A stretch of 6,764 nt of DNA from a candidate division CSSED10-310 bacterium (GTDB lineage Bacteria > CSSED10-310 > JAFGDC01), in contig JAFGDC010000317.1 in assembly GCA_016932295.1 (NCBI GenBank), positions 1 through 6,764 of the forward strand, in the 5' to 3' direction. Below, in pieces: positions 1 through 6,001 of the stretch. Below the pieces are notes generated by a model. The model saw nothing but the letters and a program-made list of their open reading frames with translations, searched no databases and was not told where the DNA came from. A program made the position numbers and the translations under genes. Each line of letters starts with the position of its first letter. Position 1 is the stretch's first letter.

Positions 1-236
1 CGCCCCCGGCATGAGCAGATGTCGGAGGTTTTCATGCCCAGGTGCAGGTTCCGGTGAGAGATCTGAAGAATGAAGGTTCGTGTGGTCGTCTGCCGGCCTC
101 CGGGTGCGATTCACCGATCAGGCAGGCATTTCCCCTATGGGTGTGGTGCGAGGATTGACGAGAGTCGTTTCCCCTGCTTGTTTGCGTATGTACGGTTATC
201 CACGGTGATCCATTGTCACGATGGTGAATCAGTCAC

Positions 237-1157
237 TCAGTCGATTTCCTCCACCGCGGCGGGGAAGATGCGGTATTCGGGGCCGAACTGATCCAGGTAT
301 TCCAGGCTCAGGGCGCGAAGCGTGTAGGAAACGGGCAGCGCGACCACCGCTCCGATATAGGGGATGAGCAGGAATAGGAACAGCAGGCAGCAGGTGAGGC
401 AGCCGGTGATGATTACGGCCGAGAAGATGAGGATCCGCAGGCAGAAGAAGAAGAGTCCGAAGAGGAGAAAGTGGAGGGGGTGCAGCCGCAGAATCCCGAA
501 GAATTCGCGCCATGCTGCCATGACTTTGATTTCGTTTTGGTACATGAGGGGTACGACGAATTTGTCCAGGAAGAAGGTGATGTAGACCGTGATGAGGATG
601 AAGGGGAGCAGGCACATGACAAGTGCCAGCACGGTCAGGACGAAGGGTGCGCTGTCATGGGCGGATGCATATACGGATGCGCCGATGAGGAACGCCGCGA
701 CCAGGTAGGCCACGATGAAGAGGAACACCGCCAGGCCGAAGCAGATGCGGAAGGCGAACAGCGAGTTGCCCTGCGCTTTGAATTTCTGCCATGGTTCCTT
801 GACGAGAGCGCGGTCGTGCACGACATTGTCGAGGAACAGGAATCTGCCCCGGGAACTGAGCCAGGTCAGCACCACCACCACCGCCATGCCGAGCAAAACG
901 AGAGCGATGATGAGCAGCACCCAGCCGGGGTGGTTGCCCAGCCAGTCGACTGCCTGGTGGAACCCATTGCCCAGGTCGCCCAAGTCGCCGATGCTGCCGC
1001 CGTTCCCGCCGCTGAAGTTGAACCCGCTGCTCAACAGGCCGGCGAGCCAGGCGGTGAAGCCCACCACGAACCATTTGCCCGCATCGAACGGTTTGAAGAG
1101 TGCCTTCTTCATCCTGTCGAAGGACTTGGCCAGGGGCTCCAGGTACGCAATATTCAT
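237..1157 (-). CDS. Conserved multi-pass membrane protein, function unknown (glycine-rich loop family)
   Basis: A 306-residue integral membrane protein with no recognised catalytic motif. It starts with an amphipathic stretch containing KPFDAGKWFVVGF (about residues 22-34), followed by a hydrophobic segment and a Gly/Asn/Ser-rich loop at about 45-64. Further membrane segments lie near 79-100, 137-160, 170-195, 230-253 and 257-283. Between the second and third is a conserved-looking soluble stretch, RGRFLFLDNVVHDRA and after (about 103-130). I recall similar uncharacterised proteins, with a PFD..KWF start and Gly-rich loop, from Planctomycetes, Verrucomicrobia and Acidobacteria; this is memory, not a search. 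The ATG has a strong AAGGAGG site 5 nt upstream (1163-1169), so the start is well supported. It has its own candidate promoter and is probably a separate transcription unit from the radical SAM genes upstream. No signal peptide is evident. Transport, signalling or envelope roles are all possible; function is unassigned. Confidence 0.85.
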   Translation of the reverse strand: MNIAYLEPLAKSFDRMKKALFKPFDAGKWFVVGFTAWLAGLLSSGFNFSGGNGGSIGDLGDLGNGFHQAVDWLGNHPGWVLLIIALVLLGMAVVVVLTWLSSRGRFLFLDNVVHDRALVKEPWQKFKAQGNSLFAFRICFGLAVFLFIVAYLVAAFLIGASVYASAHDSAPFVLTVLALVMCLLPFILITVYITFFLDKFVVPLMYQNEIKVMAAWREFFGILRLHPLHFLLFGLFFFCLRILIFSAVIITGCLTCCLLFLFLLIPYIGAVVALPVSYTLRALSLEYLDQFGPEYRIFPAAVEEID

Positions 1158-1162
1158 GTGTT

Positions 1163-1169
1163 CCTCCTT
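1163..1169 (-). promoter_or_regulatory. Ribosome binding site of the membrane protein gene
   Basis: The minus strand reads AAGGAGG, 5 nt before the ATG at 1157. This near-perfect Shine-Dalgarno match fixes the start of the membrane protein gene. Confidence 0.8.
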
Positions 1170-1201
1170 GGCGAACCCGACCGTCCACCGGGTGCCCGTT
1201 G

Positions 1202-1230
1202 TTTATACTGCCAGTACTATGCGGTTCGAA
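1202..1230 (-). promoter_or_regulatory. Candidate sigma70-type promoter for the membrane protein gene
   Basis: On the minus strand, a -10-like TATAAA (1202-1207) lies 17 nt downstream of a weak -35-like TTCGAA (1225-1230). The predicted start of transcription is near 1195, giving a leader of about 38 nt that contains the strong ribosome binding site. The -10 matches 5 of 6 consensus bases but the -35 only 3 of 6. Such a promoter often needs an activator, and the -35 sits inside a perfect palindrome (see 1222-1233). Confidence 0.45.
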
Positions 1231-1233
1231 CCG
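1222..1233. promoter_or_regulatory. Perfect 12-bp palindrome, possible operator
   Basis: CGGTTCGAACCG equals its own reverse complement over 12 bp and fully covers the candidate -35 box at 1225-1230. Dimeric helix-turn-helix regulators commonly bind such sites, so it could be an operator. That role is inferred from position and symmetry only; no second copy was noticed in the window. Confidence 0.35.
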
Positions 1234-1361
1234 TGTCGTTATAGATACGGATTGACAGTCCGATTGGTTTCACCATGGGGTGGAGAATCATGTCAGGGGT
1301 CTGCCGGTAGGCGCTGCTGTCGGCCGCTGCGTGGTGGCGGGGGAGATGAACTGGCGATGGT

Positions 1362-2861
1362 TTATCGCAGCATGGAATGCACCACCGCCTCGATTTCCGG
1401 CGGACACTTCAGTTCCAGCACCCACCGCAATGATTGAGCGGCGCCGGGATCGCCGGCGGCAAGCTGGATCTCCGCCAGGCTGAACCAGGCGCGCCAGCGC
1501 TCCGGACTGCGCCGCAAGCTGTGCCTGAGCGCTTGCGTCGCCTCCACCGGCCGGCCCAGGTGCTTGAGACATTCACCCATGGGATACCAGGCGATGGCGG
1601 GATTGATCCGCTGCGCGGCTTCATACGACTGCAGCGCCTCCGCGAAGCGCCGCCGTCCGTACCGTGCATGCCCCTGGAACATCCACCAGATGTCCTTTCT
1701 GGGGTTCTTCGCCAGTTGAACGTTCACCCAGGCTTCGGCGGCATCATACTCACCGGCGGCCAGCAGCGCCTGGGTGCGCAGGAACCGAATATGACTGACC
1801 TTGCAGACGCAACAATCCCGGCATGCCGCCGGCAGGACGCGGCCGCGGAGTGTGTCGCGGACAGCCGAGAAGAATGGACCCGACCAGATATCCAGCAGGC
1901 GGCCGCCGCTCCAGTATTCAACCTGATGGTCCGGCGCGGCGGTTTCATCGAACCGATCACAAGGCCCCATCGATCCGTCCGGCCGGAGGGCCATGAGGAA
2001 CCACGGATCGAAGCAGGGAAGGTCCAGGAAGTCATCACCGGGGCCGGATTCCGTGGACAGAAGTGCATCCATCTCCGTGGTGGCGGTGATCAGCCGGTGT
2101 TCGTACAGTTCCCGCAGGTTATGTTGCAGCAGTTTCTCGTCAGCGATCAGAATCGCCTGGTCCAGGGCCGCTTCGATCGCTTCCAGATCCGTGACGCGCG
2201 GCAGCGCGGCGCGTTCCTGCTCGACGAGGACGCTCATGGGCTGGACGGTCAAGCGGTCCACATCCAGATCCAGGCAGAGCCGCACCATATCGGGCAGTCG
2301 ATGGTAGTTGCGGCGCGACATGACCATCATGATTTCCAGTCCCGGCGTCTTCCGCTTTCGGATCTGGGCCAGGCCGCGCAGGGCCTCGAGCGCCTTCGCC
2401 AGCGTTCCTTTCCTGCCCCGCAGGTAGTCGTGGTCGCGTTCATCCGGGCTGTCGATGCTGATTCTTACATGCCGCCAACGGGTGGCCGCGAGGGTTTCCA
2501 TGATCTCCTCGTCAAACATGGTGCCGTTGGTGGACAAGTCGCCGTTCATGCCCGCCGCCGTGATCCCGCGGACCATCTCCAGCACCAGTCCGCGCCTCAT
2601 CAGCGGTTCGCCGCCGATGATGTTCCAGTCTCGTATCCCCGCTTCCGCCGCGGCCTCGATCACCGGCAGGATAGCTGCCTCCGGCATCTCTCCGGCATGG
2701 TCGAGACGCTCCCCGGGTTGCCAGCACATCCGGCAGTTCAGGTTGCAGCGCCGGGTTATCTGCGCATGCAGCCGAAAGGGTGGCGCGTACCCTTCCTGCC
2801 GCCATTGCAACAATCGCGCCGCCAGGTCAGGCTCGAATATTTCCGGCGGAAAATACCTCAT
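1362..2861 (-). CDS. Radical SAM protein with half-SPASM-like domain and C-terminal TPR-like tail
   Basis: A 499-residue cytoplasmic protein. Residues about 30-250 form a radical SAM core: the cluster motif CNLNCRMC (C39, C43, C46) binds the SAM-liganded [4Fe-4S] cluster, followed by GGEP (83-86), STNGT (110-114) and ISIDSPD (134-140). The second half has C283, then C301 after LRPDG, and C347, C350, C351 and C353. This is fewer than the seven cysteines of a full SPASM domain and could hold one auxiliary cluster. Residues about 360-490 look like three to four TPR helical pairs (for example LLAAGEYDAAEAW and RRRFAEALQSYEAAQRINP), probably for protein binding. The start ATG overlaps the stop of the upstream radical SAM gene (ATGA), with GGAG 4 nt before it, implying translational coupling. 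SPASM-type enzymes usually modify peptides or proteins, but no substrate is visible here. The fold assignment is secure; the reaction is unknown. Confidence 0.9.
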   Translation of the reverse strand: MRYFPPEIFEPDLAARLLQWRQEGYAPPFRLHAQITRRCNLNCRMCWQPGERLDHAGEMPEAAILPVIEAAAEAGIRDWNIIGGEPLMRRGLVLEMVRGITAAGMNGDLSTNGTMFDEEIMETLAATRWRHVRISIDSPDERDHDYLRGRKGTLAKALEALRGLAQIRKRKTPGLEIMMVMSRRNYHRLPDMVRLCLDLDVDRLTVQPMSVLVEQERAALPRVTDLEAIEAALDQAILIADEKLLQHNLRELYEHRLITATTEMDALLSTESGPGDDFLDLPCFDPWFLMALRPDGSMGPCDRFDETAAPDHQVEYWSGGRLLDIWSGPFFSAVRDTLRGRVLPAACRDCCVCKVSHIRFLRTQALLAAGEYDAAEAWVNVQLAKNPRKDIWWMFQGHARYGRRRFAEALQSYEAAQRINPAIAWYPMGECLKHLGRPVEATQALRHSLRRSPERWRAWFSLAEIQLAAGDPGAAQSLRWVLELKCPPEIEAVVHSMLR

Positions 2862-3982
2862 GATTCTCCGCCGCCGGCCAATGCCCGCCTGGTGGTTTCA
2901 CCGTCGATGATGAACGGGGCGCAGCATCTGCTGCAATACTCCGGCGGGCGGCGGGCAAGGATCTGGCGTCGCACGGACTGAAAGTACTCTCCTGTCCAGA
3001 TATCCGCCAGGTTTCTCCGTCGGACATCCTCACCTTCGCCGTAACGGTAGGCGACGCAGGGTCCGGCGCGGCCATCCGGGCGGATGGCAATGGTGTTCCA
3101 GGGGACGAAGCAGTGCGCATGCCGGAAAGGATCCACCGATGGTTCCCGGTCACCCGTGGTGAACAACTGGTCAAAGTGGTCGGTTTTGGAAACGTATTGG
3201 GTGCTAAGGAAATCTGCGACGTTCGTGTCCAGGCCGAGTTCCCCGGCAATGGCTATGGCTTCCTGTATGGCGGTCGTCAGCTCCGTGAGCTGGAGCGTGG
3301 AAAGGCGCAGGCGTCGGGCGGCATCCGGCGCTCCGGGCGGGGTAACAATGGGATTCACCGAGAGCTTCTCAGCGCCGACGGCATGGGTGAATCGTAGTAG
3401 GTCCGGCAGCAGCAGGTGGTTCCGATTGCATAGCACCGCTGCCAGTTGGAGCCGCGGTGTACGGGAACCAAGACGACGCTTCCAGGCGTTGAGTCGCGCC
3501 ATGGCGTTCATTGCCGCCGCATGGGAACCGGCTCCCCGCAGTTCGTCGTTAGGCTTAGGCCCGGGACTCTCGATGCTTATCTCCACCATGTCCCAGCCAC
3601 TGTCCACGAGGATTCCGGCGGTCTCGTCGTCGATCAGGGTGCCGTTGGTGGTCAAAAGGCCTTCCATGCCGGCGTCTTTGACCGCGGTGAAGAGTTTCCT
3701 GGCCAGGCCGCCTCGCACCAGGGGCTCGCCGCCGCCGCAGATATGCCATTCCAGCGCTCCAAGCGCTGCTGATTCGACCACCAACCGCAACCAATCATCA
3801 GCCGGCAGTTCATCTTCGCCCCGATCCCGCCGTGCCTTAAGCGCTCTTGCGAATTCCTGGTTGTAACGCCAGCAGAACACGCAGGGCAGGTTGCACCGAT
3901 CGGTCAGCTCCGCCTCAATTCGCACCGGACCGGCGACACCGCCGTGCCGCCATTGCTCCAGTCGTTCCATACGTGCGTCCAT
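2858..3982 (-). CDS. Radical SAM protein with half-SPASM-like C-terminal domain
   Basis: A 374-residue cytoplasmic radical SAM protein. The cluster motif CNLPCVFC (C30, C34, C37) is followed by GGGEP (83-87), TTNGT (111-115) and EISIESP (134-140), the usual core order. The C-terminal part has C291, then C309 after IRPDG, and C350, C353 and C354. That spacing (C-x17-C, then C-x2-C-C) is the same as in the downstream radical SAM protein, so the two are probably ancient paralogues. Four of these cysteines could bind one auxiliary [4Fe-4S] cluster, as in twitch or half-SPASM domains; this is inferred from cysteine count. It is the first gene of a two-gene operon and overlaps the next gene by 4 bp. 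The ATG at 3982 has GGAGGA only 3 nt upstream; an in-frame ATG three codons further in (residue 4, M at 3968-3970) is an alternative. Substrate and product are unknown. Confidence 0.9.
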   Translation of the reverse strand: MDARMERLEQWRHGGVAGPVRIEAELTDRCNLPCVFCWRYNQEFARALKARRDRGEDELPADDWLRLVVESAALGALEWHICGGGEPLVRGGLARKLFTAVKDAGMEGLLTTNGTLIDDETAGILVDSGWDMVEISIESPGPKPNDELRGAGSHAAAMNAMARLNAWKRRLGSRTPRLQLAAVLCNRNHLLLPDLLRFTHAVGAEKLSVNPIVTPPGAPDAARRLRLSTLQLTELTTAIQEAIAIAGELGLDTNVADFLSTQYVSKTDHFDQLFTTGDREPSVDPFRHAHCFVPWNTIAIRPDGRAGPCVAYRYGEGEDVRRRNLADIWTGEYFQSVRRQILARRPPEYCSRCCAPFIIDGETTRRALAGGGES

Positions 3983-3985
3983 GGG

Positions 3986-4028
3986 TCCTCCATCCCGGAT
4001 CGTAGATGCTCCATACGGAATCTGTCAA
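3986..4028 (-). promoter_or_regulatory. Sigma70-type promoter and ribosome binding site of the radical SAM operon
   Basis: On the minus strand, a perfect -35 TTGACA (4023-4028) is followed after 18 nt by TACGAT (3999-4004), a 4 of 6 match to the -10. The predicted transcription start is near 3992. A GGAGGA site covers 3986-3991, just before the ATG at 3982. The leader would be only about 10 nt, so the ribosome binding site lies at the very 5' end of the transcript. This is the clearest promoter in the window and suggests the radical SAM pair is transcribed separately from the UbiA genes. Confidence 0.6.
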
Positions 4029-4072
4029 ACCAACGCCGTCGTATGGTTGCATCGGCTGGGGGGGCTGATCGG

Positions 4073-4114
4073 TGGTCGCCCGGGGGACCAGGGGTGCGTC
4101 CGGGGTGCACCCGG
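4073..4114 (-). terminator. GC-rich inverted repeats downstream of the UbiA gene, possible terminator
   Basis: Two inverted repeats lie just after the UbiA stop codon. GGGTGCACCC (4103-4112) is a perfect 10-bp palindrome that can extend through flanking CCGG at 4100-4103 and 4111-4114. TGGTC (4073-4077) pairs with GACCA (4086-4090) around a CCCGGG core. Position and GC content suit a transcription end point, but neither has a run of T in the minus-strand direction, so a classical intrinsic terminator is not shown. Regulatory or chance structure is equally possible. Confidence 0.3.
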
Positions 4115-4126
4115 AGTCAGATGGAA

Positions 4127-5047
4127 TCAACCCAGGTAAAGCACCAGGAAAACCACGCCGAGCCACAGCAACACATCGATGATGATGGGCGGATCCTTGA
4201 GCAGGATCAGTTCCGGGCTGCCGCCCAGTTGCTTCTTGTGGACCAGGTACAGGTACCTGAATATGCCGAACAGCACGAAGGGGATGGTGAACTGCAGGTT
4301 GGTGGTATGGAACTTGGTCTGAACGCTGCCGGAAATGGTGTAGAGGGAATAGGCCATGAGCGCCGAGGCGGTGACCACGGCGATCATCTGGTCGAGCAGT
4401 TCGGCAGAATACTCGGCCAGTACCTGCCTGGTCTTGACCTTCGGTCCGGTTTCCGCGCATTCCCTGCGTTCAGCGCGGGCTGCGTATTCCATCTGGATCA
4501 ATTCGTGGCGCCGCTTGCAGAGTGCCAGGAACAAGGCCAGCAGCAGCGTGCAAATCAGCAGCCATTCGGAAATCACCACATCGATCACCATGGCGCCGGC
4601 CACCGCCCGCAGCACGAAGCCGATGGCGATGATGAGCACATCAATGATGACCAGATTCTTGAGGTAGAGGGAGTAGCCCAGGTTCATGGTGAAGTAGACC
4701 AGGCAGATGATGCCGAACCGGGGTTGCAGGAGGAAGGCGAGCAGCAATGCGCCTGTGATGATGGCGGCAGCCGCTGCGGCGGCCGCGGGGCGTGGGATCA
4801 GGCCGGCGGCGATGGGCCGGTGCCGCTTCTCGGGATGGTTCCTGTCCTTCTCGTAATCGATGACATCGTTGATTATGTAGACGGTGCCTGACACCATGCA
4901 GAAGAGGATGAAGGCGGCCGTGACCTTGAGCAGCGCCAGGGGATCGAAAAGGTGGAGCGAGAAGACGAGTCCGGCGAAGAGTACGGAGTTCTTGGTCCAT
5001 TGCTTGGGCCGCATGGTTTTCAGCAAGGCATGGAGATAGTTGTTCAT
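4127..5047 (-). CDS. UbiA-family prenyltransferase, decaprenyl-phosphate phosphoribosyltransferase-like
   Basis: A 306-residue polytopic membrane protein of the UbiA superfamily. The substrate-binding Asp-rich motif is intact: N60-D61-x2-D64-x3-D68, followed by HPEKRHRPIAAG (71-82). The second conserved block, YSLYLK (125-130) with D136 and FVLRAVAGA (144-152), is also intact, as are KRRHE (178-182), LLDQ (217-220) and FRYLYL (263-268). The starting RPKQWTKN (13-20) and these blocks fit the subgroup of mycobacterial decaprenyl-phosphate phosphoribose synthase, which transfers 5-phosphoribose from PRPP to a polyprenyl phosphate for cell-wall arabinan. Outside actinobacteria the product is less certain. 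About eight to nine membrane helices are expected. The ATG has GAGGGG 6 nt upstream, overlapping the stop of the preceding paralogue. A different polyprenyl acceptor or donor is possible; the epimerase partners (DprE1/DprE2 type) are not in the window. Confidence 0.85.
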   Translation of the reverse strand: MNNYLHALLKTMRPKQWTKNSVLFAGLVFSLHLFDPLALLKVTAAFILFCMVSGTVYIINDVIDYEKDRNHPEKRHRPIAAGLIPRPAAAAAAAAIITGALLLAFLLQPRFGIICLVYFTMNLGYSLYLKNLVIIDVLIIAIGFVLRAVAGAMVIDVVISEWLLICTLLLALFLALCKRRHELIQMEYAARAERRECAETGPKVKTRQVLAEYSAELLDQMIAVVTASALMAYSLYTISGSVQTKFHTTNLQFTIPFVLFGIFRYLYLVHKKQLGGSPELILLKDPPIIIDVLLWLGVVFLVLYLG

Positions 5048-5053
5048 GGGATT

Positions 5054-5059
5054 CCCCTC
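5054..5059 (-). promoter_or_regulatory. Ribosome binding site overlapping the upstream stop codon
   Basis: GAGGGG on the minus strand uses two bases of the TGA stop (5058-5060) of the first UbiA paralogue and lies 6 nt before the ATG at 5047. A ribosome finishing the upstream gene would sit on this site, so synthesis of the two UbiA proteins is probably coupled. Confidence 0.65.
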
Positions 5060-5933
5060 ACAAGATGTAGATGACGGTAATCACCGTCAGCAGCCAGAGG
5101 ACAAGGTTCAGGACCATAGGGGGATCGCTGAGGATGGTCACTTCGCTGCCCCGTTTCAGGTTGCCCTGATGCGTGAGGTAGAGGTATCGCAGAATACCGT
5201 ACAGCACCATGGGCTGGGTGAAGATCAGGTAGGTCGTGCCGAAATCCTTCACTGCATGTTCCGAGATGGTATAGAGCGCGTACCCGATGTAGGCGGAGGA
5301 TGTGACCACGGCCAGCATTTGGTCGATGAGTTTGGGGCTGTATTCTTCCAGAACCTCCCGTGGAAAATCGCCGTCGGCGGTGGTTATCTCGTTGCGCCGC
5401 TTGCCAAGGGAGACGATCAAGGCCGCCATGAAAGTGCAGAGCATCAGCCAGGGCGAGATATGAACCTGGATGATGGCTGCGCCCAGAACGGCGCGCAGGG
5501 TGAACTCGACAGCCAGGAAGATGACGTCCAGCAAGACCAGCCGCACGAGCACCAGGTCATGGAGCATGCCCAGGAGCACGTAGAGCAGGCAGAGGAGTCC
5601 GAAAGGACCATTCCAGAAGGCGGCGGTGGCGAGGCTCGCGACCATGGCGGCGACCAGCAGCGCGGCAGGCCGCCGGGCCAGCCGGTCCAGTCCATGGGGT
5701 CGGCCGGCGAAGCGCTGCCTGATGAAGGACGAGGACAGGACGATGAGGATGGACAGCCAGGTGACCATCAGGAAGGCCAGCAGCACGGCGGCGATGGCCG
5801 CCGGATCGGCGAGTCGCTTGGCGAACACCAGCGGCGAGCCGATTACCAGATTCTGAATGACTTGGCGGACAATGGCGTGCCGATCCTCCGGATGGAGGGT
5901 CTGGGCCGGTTTTGTTTCGTTTGATTCAGGCAC
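5058..5933 (-). CDS. UbiA-superfamily paralogue lacking the Asp-rich motif, possible pseudoenzyme
   Basis: A 291-residue polytopic membrane protein, clearly a divergent paralogue of the UbiA protein encoded just downstream. The second halves align without gaps near D136: LRAV.GA (146-152), KRRNE (178-182), EEYSPKLIDQ (196-205), YALYTIS (218-224), LRYLYL (248-253) and SDPP (269-272) all have counterparts. Roughly half of the residues are identical over 131-182. The first Asp-rich motif is gone: where the partner has NDVIDYEKD this protein has SSFIRQRFA (68-76), losing the Asn and all three Asp that hold Mg-diphosphate in UbiA enzymes. YSLYLK is also replaced (HDLVLV, 125-130). The frame is fully open with no stop, so it looks maintained rather than decayed. 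The start is GTG at 5933; an in-frame TAA 19-21 nt upstream of the GTG excludes a longer product, and the ribosome binding site is weak (AGGA). A non-catalytic partner or chaperone of the next protein is the favoured guess. Confidence 0.85.
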   Translation of the reverse strand: MPESNETKPAQTLHPEDRHAIVRQVIQNLVIGSPLVFAKRLADPAAIAAVLLAFLMVTWLSILIVLSSSFIRQRFAGRPHGLDRLARRPAALLVAAMVASLATAAFWNGPFGLLCLLYVLLGMLHDLVLVRLVLLDVIFLAVEFTLRAVLGAAIIQVHISPWLMLCTFMAALIVSLGKRRNEITTADGDFPREVLEEYSPKLIDQMLAVVTSSAYIGYALYTISEHAVKDFGTTYLIFTQPMVLYGILRYLYLTHQGNLKRGSEVTILSDPPMVLNLVLWLLTVITVIYIL

Positions 5934-5955
5934 TTTCGCACTCGTTCCTGGTTAT

Positions 5956-5971
5956 GGCCGTGTTCACGGCC
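5956..5971. repeat. Perfect inverted repeat between the FHA and UbiA-paralogue genes
   Basis: GGCCGTG (5956-5962) and CACGGCC (5965-5971) form a 7-bp stem with a 2-nt centre (in RNA, more likely 6 bp with a 4-nt loop). It lies in the 68-bp gap after the FHA stop codon, about 22 nt before the GTG of the next gene. There is no T run on either side, so it is not a clear intrinsic terminator. It could be a processing or attenuation hairpin, or a protein-binding site. Confidence 0.4.
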
Positions 5972-6001
5972 GGCGCGTGAGGAAAAAGTAGTGGGAAATG
6001 A

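Noticed and set aside
196..204. DnaA-box-like TTATCCACG
   Set aside because: A single near match (8 of 9) without a cluster or AT-rich region is expected by chance; it is not evidence for an origin.
70..291. A 73-codon plus-strand frame at the left end
   Set aside because: No good ribosome binding site, no recognisable domain, and it runs into the 3' end of the convergent membrane protein gene. Nothing else in 1-236 could be supported.
471..1244. A 257-codon plus-strand frame rich in Glu, Gln and His
   Set aside because: It is the complement of hydrophobic membrane-segment codons in the minus-strand membrane protein, which has a strong ribosome binding site.
1434..2981. A 515-codon open frame on the plus strand
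   Set aside because: It lies antisense to two radical SAM genes with clear motifs and coupled starts. Its product is rich in Arg, Gln, Pro and His with no recognisable domain, as expected for a GC-rich shadow frame.
3944..4891. A 315-codon plus-strand frame rich in Gln, Asp and Gly
   Set aside because: It is antisense to the UbiA gene and spans the intergenic inverted repeats; no domain is recognisable.
5040..5924. A 294-codon plus-strand frame
   Set aside because: It is antisense to the motif-less UbiA gene. The composition (Gln, Asp, Glu, Gly) reflects complemented hydrophobic codons, and the UbiA homology lies on the minus strand.
5058..5933. Calling the motif-less UbiA gene a pseudogene
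   Set aside because: The frame is intact over 291 codons and the second-half motifs and membrane pattern are preserved, with a coupled downstream gene. A maintained non-catalytic protein fits better than decay.
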